Part shown: piece by piece, positions 1-11,624 of the stretch
Layout of the letters: each line of letters begins with the position of its first letter
Position numbering within the stretch: the stretch's first letter is position 1
DNA from: Cryphonectria parasitica EP155
Taxonomy: Eukaryota; Ascomycota; Sordariomycetes; Diaporthales; Cryphonectriaceae
Direction: 5' to 3'
Assembly (NCBI RefSeq): GCF_011745365.1
Contig: NW_024468918.1
Location: forward strand, 248,001 to 312,000
Length of the DNA stretch: 64,000 nucleotides
Notes under the pieces: generated by a model
Told to the model about the DNA's origin: nothing
The model's database searches: none
What the model saw: the letters and a program-made list of their open reading frames with translations, nothing else
Translations under genes and position numbers: made by a program

Positions 1-2523
1 GTTTCCCCATGTCGACGGTAACGGGGTCCCCTGTTGAGTGGTCCTTCTGCTAGGCGCTGGGGCAATGAATTTTTTTTTTTTTTAACCATGTACTTTACTT
101 ACTGTACTGTGGTATGTATAGTACTTTCCTTATTCTTGTTTTCTTCGTAGGTACGTACCACCACCAATACTGCAGCTGTCCTTGGGTTTTTCTCTTCCTG
201 GTGGGTATTTTGTTCCTCAACCGTCTTCTCTCCACCGTCCAGAGATGAGAGGGTACTGGCGTCAACCTTAGAAATGAAGTCCATCTTGACAGACAATTCT
301 TTCCAAAAGATGATGTAGAAGAATGAAATGATCTTTTCTCCCGCTCTAGAACCTCTCCCGCCGACGAACCAAGATTCACTACTGCAAAACATCAGATCTC
401 AGTCCACATTGATCATCATGATCCTCATCAAGCATCCACCACCCGCCCATCGTCTCTGTATGATCCACCATCCATACCATATTTACCCAGCAGAACACAA
501 TCTGCCTCCACCACAAGACCGCCCTCCAACCAGAAAGATGATCTGCTGGGTGCCACCCACACCATGCAGCAAAAAGCAAGACCTCTTTGCGTTGGCGCCG
601 GCGGTTAGACACCTGGTCTGGCTCGGCTCGCTTCCCGTGGCTCGACAGAAATAGGTAATACGCAAGGCCCAACCAGCAGCGCGGCTAGACGGGAGGAAAA
701 TGCTACCATACTATCATACCTTATGGTGCCTCGAGTGCGGTACGTACTCAAGTACCTACCCACACCCAGGGAGGAACGCAAGGAAAGAGCCTTGGTGTGG
801 GTGGGTCTAAGACAAGAGAGGGCGGGGAGAAGCGTCTGCAGCAGCCAATGAGAACCATCCTTCTCAGGGTCCCCTCCAAGCCCGGGCGGTTAACCGTGCA
901 ACTTTCAACCTGGCCTTTTCCCCACACAACCCAAAGCGATATCCATCCGTCGAACCTCTTTCTCTCTCTTTCTCTGTCTCTTTTGCCCTGCTTGAGCTGT
1001 CGCACCGACAGGGCTCACTCAGGTCCTCGTCTCTGCCGCGCCCGCCCGGGATCTCATTGGACTCTTTGCCGAGAGGGGGAGCATTGTTCCCGCTTCACGT
1101 CTTGTGATTGGCCTTTCCTCCTGCTCCTCTCCTCTCACAAAAATAAAAGAAGCGAGAATGAGGGAGGGTAGGCAATATATCGCGAGCCGGCATTCATTTG
1201 TCCGTCCGTGACCCTGTTCTGTTCTCGGCAGAAAAGGGAAAGCAAGGCAGTGATGGGGTGGAGCCCAGAAAACATTGCGAAACATTGTTTCCTTGAGAGA
1301 AACCTGCCATGCATCCAATGCAGCAGCAGGCCATCCTCTCTTATCTTGCTCTATCTCTCTGAAAAAGAAGCGAGAGAGAGAGCCACAGGATTCCCTCCCC
1401 AGGGGAATCATTGGTTCGTCTCAAGGGCGTCGTGGCACGGCACGGCATGTTCCTTTTCCACTCGGTGCCGCCTCCTCTCGTTCCAGCCAAGAGAGAGGAA
1501 ATGTACATTGTATTACCACACACCATGCAGCAGAAAGTGGCAACACCACGCAGGCCGCCTTAACGGGCCAGCGTTTAGCTGAAAATGATCAATTAATTCC
1601 CCGACCGGCTCGGCCACTCTCGTCAATCCATTTCCCCCTCCCCTCCTTCTTCTACCCCCCCAGTAGGAGAGGTGAGATTGGTCAGAGGCATTGGCGGTTC
1701 CTCCGGCATTCGAGATGGTGGAGGGGAAGACAGGCGACGACGGATAACTCTCACAAAGATCTGACAGGTATGACTACCCGGCCTCGTTAGGTTGAACATG
1801 AGCACGGGCAGTTCGTGGTCCGGATAGGTTGGGTGGGACGCTGAACCGCCGGCGAACGAAGGGTCGGTACCCACAGTCTCGTTTCTTTCTTTGTTTTCCC
1901 TCTTCTTTTCTTCCTCCCCTCCCTTCAAGGTCTTCACAATGAAACGAAGCACACGCACTGCCGCCACGAAATCTCGGCACTTCTCCGGTCTTGAACGGTA
2001 CAGTCTCCCTTGTCCTTCATTAAATTGGCGAGGCTCCCCCCCCCCCCCCTTCACTTATTAATGTACCATGCTACTGTCATGACAACGTAATATTAGATCC
2101 CGTCATGCAGACGCCCGAACTTAGGTTGGCCTGTCCAGCTGGACGGATAGTTGGGATGGATGGGTGGAGGGTATTCTACCATGGCATACCATTAATAGAC
2201 ATTCACACACCATAGAGAGCACACCACACCTAGCGCCCAAGGTTTGATAGCGAGTGACGCGTGTCCTGCTATGTTTGTGAGCAGCAGTGGGCGCCAACAT
2301 CGATCGAGACATGTGGGTGAGTCACTGTCAAGTACATACCACCACCTTGTTTGCCGAGCCAGGCACATACCCGCCCCTACCTCAAAAGAAGTCCATCTGA
2401 CTGGTCATGGGGAATATCTCTTTTCAGCTTGTCCAAGAACATAAGTACCGTTGAGGTGGGAAGTGGGAGGTGTCCCTGCCGTCGTGATCTTCGAGAGGGA
2501 GGGTGGCGTGTAAGGTATCGTAA

Positions 2524-2545
2524 TGTGTGTGTGTGTGTGTGTGTG
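2524..2545. repeat. (TG)11 microsatellite
   Basis: Uninterrupted TG dinucleotide run in the gene-poor left end, likely polymorphic by slippage. Confidence 0.95.
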
Positions 2546-2931
2546 CGTAGAGGCGTGAGGAAAATAAGTGTTGGCGCCTAGGTTGGCTATCACCACATCC
2601 AATGGCTCCAACACACCATGGGAAATACGGCATCAAGTCATACTTACATATCCGCCACCCCCCTCTCCTCCCTTCTTTCCGGTAAATGATCTCCTGGATC
2701 ATGTCATATGAGGAATACCGAAACAAGGCAGACGACACCCATCTCCTCTCCCCTCCAGGACTTGGAGCAGGGCATGATGAGCCCTGGGGCGAATACTAAC
2801 TTGCACCTGGTACAGAACCAGGGCAATGGGCTGTGTTGATGGTGGACCTGCCCAATGGAATGTCTTCAGTCAGGTGGACGTCTTCTGGATCGTGTTGTCT
2901 TGTGCTTGTTTGTGTCAAAGAGATGGTGTGT

Positions 2932-2964
2932 GTGAGAGAGTGAGAGAGTGAGAGAGTGAGAGAG
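2932..2964. repeat. GAGAGAGT-type tandem repeat (about 4 units)
   Basis: Four consecutive near-perfect 8-nt units of GA-rich sequence (TGAGAGAG), in intergenic DNA. Confidence 0.85.
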
Positions 2965-4132
2965 AACAGACCCACGCAGAGATAGGGTGTACAAGATGAC
3001 CTGGCCGGGACGTCGATGATGGTGTGTGGGATACAACACAGCACAGCGCCAAACACCGTTTCCTCAAGCCCAATAAAGCAGCCCACCCACCTATCCATTT
3101 CCGTATGACATGCTTATTACCAAGTCCTCCTCGGAAAAGGACACCCCTTCCCCCCCCCCCCCTCAGCCCTCTGAATCCTCTTCCGCTTCTTCAGAGAGTC
3201 TTTCTCCCTCCCTCCTCTTCTCTGACTAAGGAAGGGGTTGGGAACACATCATGGCATGCATAAGTGACACTGCTCCCTCCCGTTCCCGGGCGTGTTCTGA
3301 GATGGATGGAGCGGGCCGCAGACGAAGGCCATGTTCTTCCTGTTCTTCCTCTATCGGGAAGATCAAAGATGATGCGGTATGCAGTGACTTGCATGAAGAC
3401 TGATTTGTGGCCAACACACAAGGTAAAATAATCCCTTCCAAATGCCGCGACAACATGTCAGCAAGAGTTTAACAACCCAAGGCCGTGCGTTTGAATACTC
3501 AAGTGCACATGGCACTTCAGATAACTGGCAATTCCCTCACATGTGCCAGAAAGATGTACGAGGGCAGACAACGCTACATCAGTGCTTTCAGAAGAGGTAT
3601 AAGCATAACTCCAAAGACGGGAGGCTAGGACATAATCACCATAAGGATACTCCCATCCAGCCAAAGCCCGGCCCAGCCCCGTCAGACCAGATGCCCACAA
3701 GAGACCGGGGGATCATCACAATACAAATTGTAGCTCACAACGGCAAGCTCCCTCTCGGAGAAGGACATAAATTGGCCAGATCTGATCCTTCATGCCGCAT
3801 GTTGCTGGGTGATGAGAAGAAGTACGTGATGTTGGATCAAAGGCCATGAATAACGATCTCATCACAGGACTGAGTACTGAAATTCTGTAGAGCATAGTGT
3901 GGAAGAGTAAAAAGGGAGACGGATCCGAGGAGATAACCACCACTTCGGAAGGGGGAAGAAAAAAAGGATGTATATTCACCACATGCTTGCTTGCTGACCT
4001 GCCTGCTTTTTTATGGTTTAACCAACCCCCCAAAGATTTGCCTTGCGGTTTGTGCCCCTTTCCCACCCGCTCTAGAGTTGACTACCGGACCACGCTTATT
4101 GACCCCCGACCCAAAGGTTCCCTCGCCTCTTA

Positions 4133-7093
4133 TCAAGATGGCTCTGACCAATTCACCTGATCCATAACCTGCCCTGCCGCGGGCGAGGCGTACTGGATCC
4201 TCAAACGCAGACGTAGAGGCTAGAGAGATGCATTTATATTAGTAAACAAACAAACTTATTCCCGAACGTAAAGCAAGAGAGACGAGGCATTTGTGCGTGT
4301 GACTTACCCCCTTCGCCCCCTGGATCCTCATGGCCTGCGTGGCCTCGGTCCCTGGCGCCAGGTCCGCGCTCGAGATGCTGTTGAGCTGCAGCTTCTGACT
4401 TTTTGGCACGGCGGCCTGCAGCCCGACATTTGACAGCGGGCCACCAGAGGCATTCCGGAAACGCGCCAGCGCCTGCACGATGCCCTCTGCATTGCGCTGC
4501 GTGGCAATCGTCACGACTAGACCATTGTTGTTGTAGCAAGGGAAGCCTGCCGGTGCAGCCGCGCCCGCTGCCTGTGGTGCGGGAGAGGAGGAGCCCATCT
4601 GCCCGAGGAGGTCCAGGTCAGAGGTTGGTCGTGCGGCTGCTGCTGCTGCTGCCTGTGGAGGTGGAGTGGCTTGAGCCCCGCCCGGCCCAAAGAGATCCAT
4701 GATGGCGGACACGTTGGATTGTGGTGTCGGTGTTGCCGAGTTGGACGCGGGCGCGGGGGACGATGTCCCGCCCAGAATATCGGCGAGGAGATCTGCGTTG
4801 TTGGTTGAGCTTCCATTCGCAGGAGAAGGCGCTGGGCCGCTGTCACCCATGAGGTCCATGAGCAGGTCTTGTTCTGTCTGCTTGATCCGCTTGGACTCCC
4901 TTTTCGCCTTCTTGGTCCCCTGGCTCGCTGCACCGAGCACGCGATTCTCCTCCTTGATGACAGGGACCGGCATCTTCTCTAGCACACCACGGCGGATCTC
5001 GTCAAAGTGGAAGAGATTCCCGTACTCCACGGCACGCTGTTGCACCTCGACGTCCAGGCTCGTCTGGTGGTGCTGAAGGATCGCCTGAACTCTTTGGATC
5101 TGTGGACCATCGGAGAATCTTGTCGTCAACTTGATCAGCGCCGTGACAATGTACTCGGTGGTCACTTGGGTGGCATAGTTGCTGTTCAGGATGGTCTCGA
5201 ACAGATCCACGACCTCGTTCTCCTTGACTTCCTTGACCAGCTCTTCCTCCTCGTACTGCCCGCCCCTGAGCAGCACGTCACCATACTCGCCGATGCACCA
5301 CGCGCCTGCTTGTGTCAAGCTCTCTTGTGTGATGTCCTTCTTCAAGTTGGTGTACAGTTTCTGCACGGCATATGTCTGCAGATCAGGGCTGGTAGCGATC
5401 AGGCGGATGACCGAGGACAGGATGGGCTCCTTGATGTAGTTGCCCGCCAGCGTCAGGACTCTCAGCATCGTATCCACGTGCCACCGCTTGTTTGGAGCAT
5501 ACTTGTCGGCCGCGATGCCGATTTGTGTCGTCAGCGTGGGCTTGAACTCGTTGTCGGCAACTTCCAGGAAGGCGAGCAGTTCCCTAATCAGAACGCGCAC
5601 GTTGCTCTCGTTGATGAGCGTAAAGCTGAGGTCCAGCGCTCTCCTCCTTATGCTGATATCGGGGTCTCGCAGACATTCGAGGATGGTGTTCCGGTGCCTC
5701 TGCACGGCATTAGGCTCGATGGCAACCACCTTGATCAGCGTGTTGAGCGCCACATATCGGATATTGTTGTCCCTGTTTGTCAAGAATTTCCCAAGAATGT
5801 TGACACCCAGCACCCGCAGGCCCGAGTCCGCCTCTATATCGAGGATGGTCCGCACCGCCTCGTACAGGATCGAGTTGCCCACGTTCTTGGACGAGTCCGT
5901 GTTGGTGGCGACTTGCGCAAGGATATCGTTGATCTGCTCGCTGACCTCGGAGTCTCCCCTCGCCAACACCCTCAGCAGATGGAGGATCTTGACCTGTAGG
6001 AACGGGTCTGTGATGCCCATGACATCATGCTCGGGGGCGTAGCCCGAAGATGCCAGCCCCTTGAGCGTCCTGACGAGTATCGGCACGAACTGCCTGAACT
6101 TCTCCACGATGCCTTCCTCGCCGCCCTCCTCCTCGTCCGCCTCGCACAGGCTGATGACCAGCGTCAGCCCGCAGAGCAGGACGCCGTGGTTCCGGTCCTG
6201 CAGCAGGGCTGTGGCCCTCTCGATGAAGTGCTCCTGGAGGTCGGGCACTTTTCGACATATCCGCATGGCGCACAAGGCGGCCTTGCGCCGGATGTAGGGA
6301 TTGGCAGTCGACACTAGCTTCTCGATCTCGGAGAACAGGTCGCGGGACATCTCGATGGAGGCAATGTTGCCAAGGGTGCAGAGGGCGAGGCCCACGACGT
6401 ACTGGTTGGAGTGGCCGAGATCACTGTGACGAGCGAGTTGTGGTGTTGTCAGCGGAGGGTCGAGCCAGCTGTGGAAACAGAGAGAGAGGGGGGGGGGGGA
6501 GGTAGGAAGAGGAAAAAGAAGAAGGGGGGAGGGGTTGTGTCCAACATACTTTTGCAGCGAGTTCGTGACCAGCGTCAGGACCTCCTGGTTCTCATCCAGC
6601 AGCAAGCTCGTGGCCAGGTGACCCAGGCGTTTATCGGCGAAGCGTGGAGAGGCAAGGAGCTTGAGACACTCGATCTGGCCGAAATGTGTTCTCTCGCCGA
6701 GGGTGAAGAGGTAGAGGAGTTTCGCGACATTGTTCCGTCTGTAGTCAAAAGCCATAACCGCGCCGGATCAGCCCTTCTGTCTTAGAGAAAGGAGGGGGAA
6801 CAACGAAACGCACCTGACATTGTGATCGTGGCTCTCCTCCCGAAAGCTGGCTCGTATGCTCGCACTCTCCTTCTGAATCACGGCGCGCTCGTCTGCGATG
6901 GTCTTTGCGGCGCGCACGTTGCGGATGAACTGCTTGACTGAGGTGTGACCCGACATGGTCAGCTTCCAATGTTCTTCCGCCATCCTTTCAACGTCTGGCT
7001 TTTTGTGTGGTCTGCCGGTCACTCTAAGACGCAGCTCACGTCTCGTCCGTCGTGATAATAGAAGAGCTGGTAAAGTTGCTTACGGGAAGTCAT
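4133..7093 (-). CDS. APL4: AP-1 complex subunit gamma (gamma-adaptin)
   Basis: Large subunit of the AP-1 clathrin adaptor, which sorts cargo between trans-Golgi and endosomes. Model: complement(join(4133..4219,4308..6423,6550..6738,6814..6937,7084..7093)), 841 aa. The first coding exon is only 10 nt; joining it to exon 2 restores the family N-terminus MTSLKQFIRNVRAAK. The alternative ATG at 6956 lies inside intron 1 and gives a poorer N-terminus. The adaptin head (about 1-590) contains RRNNVAKLLYLFTLGERTHF and NQYVVGLALCTLGNIAS. A Gln/Ala/Ser/Pro-rich hinge with DLL-type motifs (DLLMDLMG, DLDLLGQMG) follows, typical of clathrin-binding adaptin hinges. The C-terminal gamma-ear ends in LRLRLRIQYASPAAGQ and DQVNWSEPS, which needs the last small exon. 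Every junction keeps frame and has GT-AG ends. Clathrin light chain and the TGN SNARE Tlg2 lie within 19 kb. Confidence 0.96.
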
Positions 7094-7978
7094 TGTTGCA
7101 AGTTCAAAAAGAGAGGACGGTAGCAGCGTGGTCTAAGGGTCCCGGGGGGGGGGGGGGGGGTTGGCCTCTTCCGTGCTACCAGCTTGTCAACTAGGGCAAT
7201 GCGTGCACAACGCGGAAGCCGGCTGGCTGGCTTGATTGGCCTTGGCTTTCCTCTGGTTTTGCAGCCCCCCAAAAAAGCTAAAAGGATCTCGGCGGGCAGA
7301 CGCGGCGGAAAGAAGAGCAGGTCGATCTTGTCTCTCTTGTCTGGGTTGGCACCTCGATTTGTCTCTGAATTTGGAGCAGGTTGAAATGGTCCCGCGGCAC
7401 GGATCAGCCTAGAAGATGCCCCAGGCCTGCATGATAGAGAGCGCCAAGTGGCATGCTGCAGAGGGGTCCACTTTTTACAGGGGAGGAAAACGCTTAGATA
7501 AGCCTCACCTCCTTTTCCTTCCTCTTCAACAGTTCCAAGTATACTTAAAGCCTGAATACTAAGTACACAGTACAAAGCGATTTTGAAGACTCATACACCT
7601 TATTTTCATAGCAATCACACATATGCATCGTTGAAGTATTCAATTTTTTCTCTCTCTCTCGTCAATTCACACTCAAGCATGAAGAATTTTGTCGACATGC
7701 TGGCATCAGCATAGACTAAACACGGTACAGTTGGCGTAGCACAGTTGAATTTCCTTATCCTCATCGGTGTCTTGTCTCTAGTATAAACAAGCATATCTGC
7801 ATCGCCAATGAGGTCAATCAACGGCAGGAACCGTTACAGTAAGTGATCAGTTCCGCAGTAGAGGCATGTCCTCGTCTGTTTCTCCTGCTTCCGCTTCTTG
7901 CGCATCGTCTCTAGCCTTTCGCGCCAGCCTCACGCTCCAGAACAGTGTCGGATAGAAAAAAATGCTTCACCACTGCCG
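7094..7978. other. Intergenic, upstream of gamma-adaptin
   Basis: No gene supported. It contains the gamma-adaptin promoter and 5' UTR and a G17 run at 7144-7160, 51 nt upstream of the gamma-adaptin ATG. The left part of the next gene's 3' UTR is probably at 7600-7978. Confidence 0.6.
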
Positions 7979-8452
7979 TCAGCAAAAGATGTACTCCCAC
8001 TGCCAAACGCAAAAATGGGAGAAGGGAGCAACTAACAACAAGACCACGGACGAAACCAATGTAAAGACGATCTTCCTCGTCCTGCTCCCAGCTGGAGGAT
8101 CTCTCCAATAGTCCCACTCCGGCGTGTAAAACACCGCATCCAGAAATACCCAGAGCCAAGTCGCAGAGGCGAGCACGCTCTTGGCAAGCTCGAGCCGCGC
8201 CGCCACCCTGGGCGCCGGGTTCGCATAGCCGCGCTGGACTACCAAGATGAACACGATGAGGGCGGTGAACATGGCGAGGCCGAGATCTTTGAGCGACAGG
8301 TATAGATCGTCCGACGAGTAGGGGTTGTAGGCTGTCGCCAGCGCGTGGGCCCCGAAGAAGACGAATGCAGGGCCGGCGAGGATGGCCTGGAAAAGCCAGG
8401 CGGCGCGCAGGGTGGGTGGGCCGAGACGGCGGAGGTCGTTGGTGTCTGCCAT
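7979..8452 (-). CDS. Small four-pass membrane protein of unknown function
   Basis: Single-exon reading frame of 157 aa starting MADTNDLRRLGPPTLRAAW. Four hydrophobic segments are visible at about residues 16-40, 57-74, 91-109 and 127-151, with short charged loops (YSSDDLYLSLKD, ERG-like basic loop, WDYWRDPP). It resembles the many small fungal multi-spanning proteins of about 150 aa, but I do not recognise a named family. The start is the first ATG, and the frame bias fits coding. A C-terminal intron cannot be excluded, because a downstream tail in another frame stays open to about 7911. It lies between gamma-adaptin and the GH47 mannosidase, all on the minus strand. Confidence 0.6.
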   Translation of the reverse strand: MADTNDLRRLGPPTLRAAWLFQAILAGPAFVFFGAHALATAYNPYSSDDLYLSLKDLGLAMFTALIVFILVVQRGYANPAPRVAARLELAKSVLASATWLWVFLDAVFYTPEWDYWRDPPAGSRTRKIVFTLVSSVVLLLVAPFSHFCVWQWEYIFC

Positions 8453-9692
8453 GATGAGTGAAGATTGGTGTTATATGCTTTTTCTTTTCTTCTTCTTTTC
8501 TTTCGAGAAGACTAGATGATTAGTGGAGACATGAAGCTTGGTTCCAACACCTGGAGCCTGATGGTATTATATATGTATACTTTATCTTTCAAACTCCAAA
8601 ATTGTGAAGTGACAGCTGTCCAAAGCGGCCCATATAAGTTGGCTGCCTGCTGTGACTCCTGCGGGCGCATTTCTCATGCCTTGGCGCTGACAGTGTCACT
8701 GCATGGAACACAGAGGCTTGCTTATACAACTCGGACTCATTGATGATTTCTCTTGGGATAAATACGGCGAGACTATCGTACATATTTGCGAACCTCACAA
8801 GTCCGAAGAAGTGAAACTTGTTAAACCCCCTCAACACCACAACCAATCAGTAGACTCTATGCCTGCTAAGGCTTGTGATGCTTTCTGCTCTGATGTCCTT
8901 GGTACTTTTATGCCCCAGGTCTGTTGATTAAGTAAGTACTTATCAAGTGATAGGGAAGTTCAAAATATTGTACACATTCTTGATGTGGCCTCTTGACAAG
9001 AGGCCACGTTACGGTCTTCCCTAGGATGCCACTACTCACCTGACCCAGGCACCCAGACTTGACTCATATCATGGCGGATTCGTTATTGTCATAGATTTGC
9101 AAAACTTTCCATGTACAGGAGAAAAGTGGGTTGGTTCTTGATAATAGAAATTATCGAACACCTGTTCCATTGTATGCTGTATTACATGGGTAAGATACAT
9201 CCATCATGCATGTGGGACTGATACACCATACTCATCCGTTATTATCATTATATGAATTGTTGAATCATCCATTTGGGTAGTATAGCTTTTAACTTGTGTT
9301 TACTTCTTCCTATGGTTTGTTCTCTGTCACTGTTTCTCAGAACGAGTGTCCGAGTTGATGTTGAAACTAATATTCACTGTGCATCGTCTTCAAAGCTTAT
9401 GCTGATTATGACCCTTCCTTGGTTGACCAAATATAGTATTCATTTTTCTTTTTGTTGCCTATAGAAAGAATTCGCAACCCAGATGTGTATCATTGAGAAT
9501 TGATCCCACAGGGTATTGACCATCTCACCATAGAAGAGTTGATTACATAGCTTCCATTCGTCCCCAGCTGGGTATGTCAATCGTTTTCCTTAGAAGCTTT
9601 CCAGGGTTATATCTACATAATTTAAGAAGCATAATATAATACACCATATTTGCAAGCCCTTCCACCCATTCACACAACCGACCAGTCACATC
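8453..9692. other. AT-richer intergenic region with palindrome
   Basis: No gene supported. Composition becomes more AT-rich at about 8900-9660. It holds a near-perfect 23-nt palindrome (8985-9007) and a shorter GATAAT/ATTATC inverted pair (9140-9155). Confidence 0.55.
8985..9007. repeat. 23-nt perfect inverted repeat (11-bp arms, 1-nt loop)
   Basis: GTGGCCTCTTG is followed by A and then by its exact reverse complement. It is GC-rich and stands out in an AT-richer stretch. It could be a dimeric protein-binding site or extrude as a cruciform; the 1-nt loop argues against a simple RNA hairpin with a normal loop. Confidence 0.85.
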
Positions 9693-11624
9693 CTAAGCAA
9701 CATCTGGCCGATGCAGAGGGTGCGCCTCGGTATTCAGCACCCACGTATCCAGATCCACCAGGTCCCACTCCGAGAACACAAGATAAAAGTACTTTAGCGT
9801 CTCAGCCAGCCAGAAGCTTTCCATTGAGTCAATATGATCTGGCCCACTCATGCCCGTGACATCCTTGACGCCCGCGGCCGCGATCCCAGACCTCGTCATA
9901 CCCTCGACGGCCTCGAACATGCGCCATGCCGTGTCAGCCCACTTGTTGTCGCCAGTGAGCCTGTACATGAGGAAGACGGACTCGATGGCCTCCGGGCGCA
10001 GGATGTACCTCTTGTCTACCATCTCCACGAACCCGGGCGGCAGGCCTTTGGCCCCGAGCAACTTGTCCATCTCTGGGCCCTTTGGGTCCCAGGCCAGCTT
10101 GTCCAGGTTGTCGCCCGCAAAGTGGTCGCGCACCTGGGCGCGCCAAGCCCGCTCGTCCCAGGCGCAGTTCTCGCCCGTCTGGCTCTCTTCTACGCCACCA
10201 CACGGCGCGAACCGGAAGAGTTCCGGCATCAGACCCGTGGGCAGCGAGGCATACGCCCACACGCAGCCGTCCGTCAGCTGGGCGGCGAGGTCGAGATCGG
10301 CGGGCCTGTCGAAGACCTTGGCAGCCAACCCAACCATGCCGCCCGCGAAGCAGGTGAGGTGCTGACCTTTGCTGATGTACTTCTCCTGGAGGACGCCCCA
10401 GTTGGTCCGTTTGACCTCGACGTCGCCCGAGATGACAATGGGCCTGTCGTCCGGGTTGTACACCCGCCTGAAGAGCTTCGCCTTGGCCGCCTCGATGAAG
10501 CCCTCGTACATCCTGCGCGGCTGCTCGAGAGCTCCGCCCAGTAGGAGGTACTGCTTGGGGAAGTACTCGTACAGCGAGTCGGCCATGCCACCGATCGTGA
10601 AGAAGTTGTCGCCCGTAAGGTCCGGCACGGCCTGGTCCTTCTTCATGCCGATTGTGACGGGCCACAAGCCCGGCAGCTTGGTGTTGAACTGCTCCGCCTC
10701 CAGCAGGTCTGTGATGCGCTGCACGGCGTCGTAGTACCGAGCGTCCCCCGTCAGCTGCGACAGCTTGGTAAACTCCATGGTCAGCGATCCCAGCTCCGAT
10801 ACGAGCACGTCCCTGGTGTGCATCTGCTCGTGCCCCGTCATGTAGTATTTCCAGTCCCAGCGCGCGATGGGCATGTGGTTCCGCGTGTCGAATGCACACA
10901 GCAGTAGCTCGGCGACCTCGACGGCCTTGCGCAATAGGCCCTCGCGCCTCTTCCCGCTCAGCTCGTACGCGCTCAGGTAACCTCCCAGATACCGGATGGT
11001 CGTCTCAAAGACGTTGATCCGGTCTGCCTTGGTCTTGGAAAAGTCCACCGTCTCCGCTGCCTGCGCCGCCTCCTCAAACTCATCATCCAGCCCCATAATC
11101 AAGAGGCTGTCGAGCGTATCCACCAGCGTCGCGGCCCAGCCGCCAAAGGGATTCTTGGGCCGTCCCGTGAGCGGTGTCACCTCATCTGACAGCCATGCGT
11201 ACTTCTTATACCCGCCCCAGCTGTGCACGAAGCTCTCCTTCACCGCGGCCTGCCGCTTGAGGCGCACCTCCTTGGCGGCCTCGGACTCGGACGGCGCCGG
11301 CGCCTGGATCTTGGGTATCTTGCCTCCACTCCACTTCTTCTTAACCTGAGGCACCGGTTGCGGGTTCTCGACTGGGAAACGCCTCGGCAGACTCCACCAG
11401 TGGTCTGCGCCTATTTGTCCTCCATTTTCTGCTGGCCCGTTCTTGAATATGTCTTCAACATCTGCGGCGTCGTGGTGCCCCGTGGCCGGCCGGGGTTTGG
11501 GTGCGGTCTGCTGTATTGGGGGTTCGGAGGCGGATCCGACGTCGTCGCGGAACAGATAGTACATGAAGAGCAGCCATATGGTCACGAGAAAGATGAGAGG
11601 GCGCCATCGACGAAGAGAGCGCAT
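9693..11624 (-). CDS. Class I alpha-1,2-mannosidase (GH47), type II membrane protein
   Basis: Trims alpha-1,2-mannose from N-glycans in the ER/Golgi. Single exon, 643 aa from the ATG at 11624 (MRSLRRWRPLIF). The open frame continues 15 codons further upstream to 11669, but this start places a basic N-terminus directly before one signal-anchor (about 9-26), as usual in the family. After a Pro-rich stem (about 30-120) comes the catalytic (alpha/alpha)7 domain with family motifs: SWGGYKKYAW, NPFGGWAATLVDTLDSL, ETTIRYLGGYLSAYE, VSELGSLTMEF, GDNFFTIGGMADS, LRPEAIESVFLMYR and SMESFWLAETLKYFYLVF. The C-terminal VLNTEAHPL carries the Thr of the Ca2+ site. Nothing in it looks damaged. It could be an ER- or Golgi-type member; the sequence alone does not settle which. 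Confidence 0.93.
   Translation of the reverse strand: MRSLRRWRPLIFLVTIWLLFMYYLFRDDVGSASEPPIQQTAPKPRPATGHHDAADVEDIFKNGPAENGGQIGADHWWSLPRRFPVENPQPVPQVKKKWSGGKIPKIQAPAPSESEAAKEVRLKRQAAVKESFVHSWGGYKKYAWLSDEVTPLTGRPKNPFGGWAATLVDTLDSLLIMGLDDEFEEAAQAAETVDFSKTKADRINVFETTIRYLGGYLSAYELSGKRREGLLRKAVEVAELLLCAFDTRNHMPIARWDWKYYMTGHEQMHTRDVLVSELGSLTMEFTKLSQLTGDARYYDAVQRITDLLEAEQFNTKLPGLWPVTIGMKKDQAVPDLTGDNFFTIGGMADSLYEYFPKQYLLLGGALEQPRRMYEGFIEAAKAKLFRRVYNPDDRPIVISGDVEVKRTNWGVLQEKYISKGQHLTCFAGGMVGLAAKVFDRPADLDLAAQLTDGCVWAYASLPTGLMPELFRFAPCGGVEESQTGENCAWDERAWRAQVRDHFAGDNLDKLAWDPKGPEMDKLLGAKGLPPGFVEMVDKRYILRPEAIESVFLMYRLTGDNKWADTAWRMFEAVEGMTRSGIAAAGVKDVTGMSGPDHIDSMESFWLAETLKYFYLVFSEWDLVDLDTWVLNTEAHPLHRPDVA

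Larger units (their letters stand above)
1..4132. other. Gene-poor region with microsatellites
   Basis: I can support no gene here. Open frames are short, overlap on all strands and show no recognisable domain. The stretch holds a T-run near 70-83, pyrimidine-rich tracts, a (TG)n array at 2524-2545 and a GAGAGAGT-type tandem array at 2932-2964. It may include the 3' UTR of the gamma-adaptin gene at its right end. Confidence 0.6.

Noticed and set aside
2041..2050. C-run and other homopolymers as possible assembly joins
   Set aside because: Homopolymers are frequent throughout the window and flanking sequence is continuous; nothing indicates a misassembly.
3442..3849. 135-codon plus-strand ORF in the left gene-poor region
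   Set aside because: No domain or coherent hydrophobic/helical pattern, and overlapping frames are open on the other strand.
5007..5999. 330-codon plus-strand ORF opposite gamma-adaptin
   Set aside because: It is an antisense shadow of the conserved adaptin head exon; GC-rich third positions keep the opposite strand open.
9834..10544. 236-codon plus-strand ORF opposite the GH47 gene
   Set aside because: Antisense shadow of the mannosidase coding sequence; no domain of its own.
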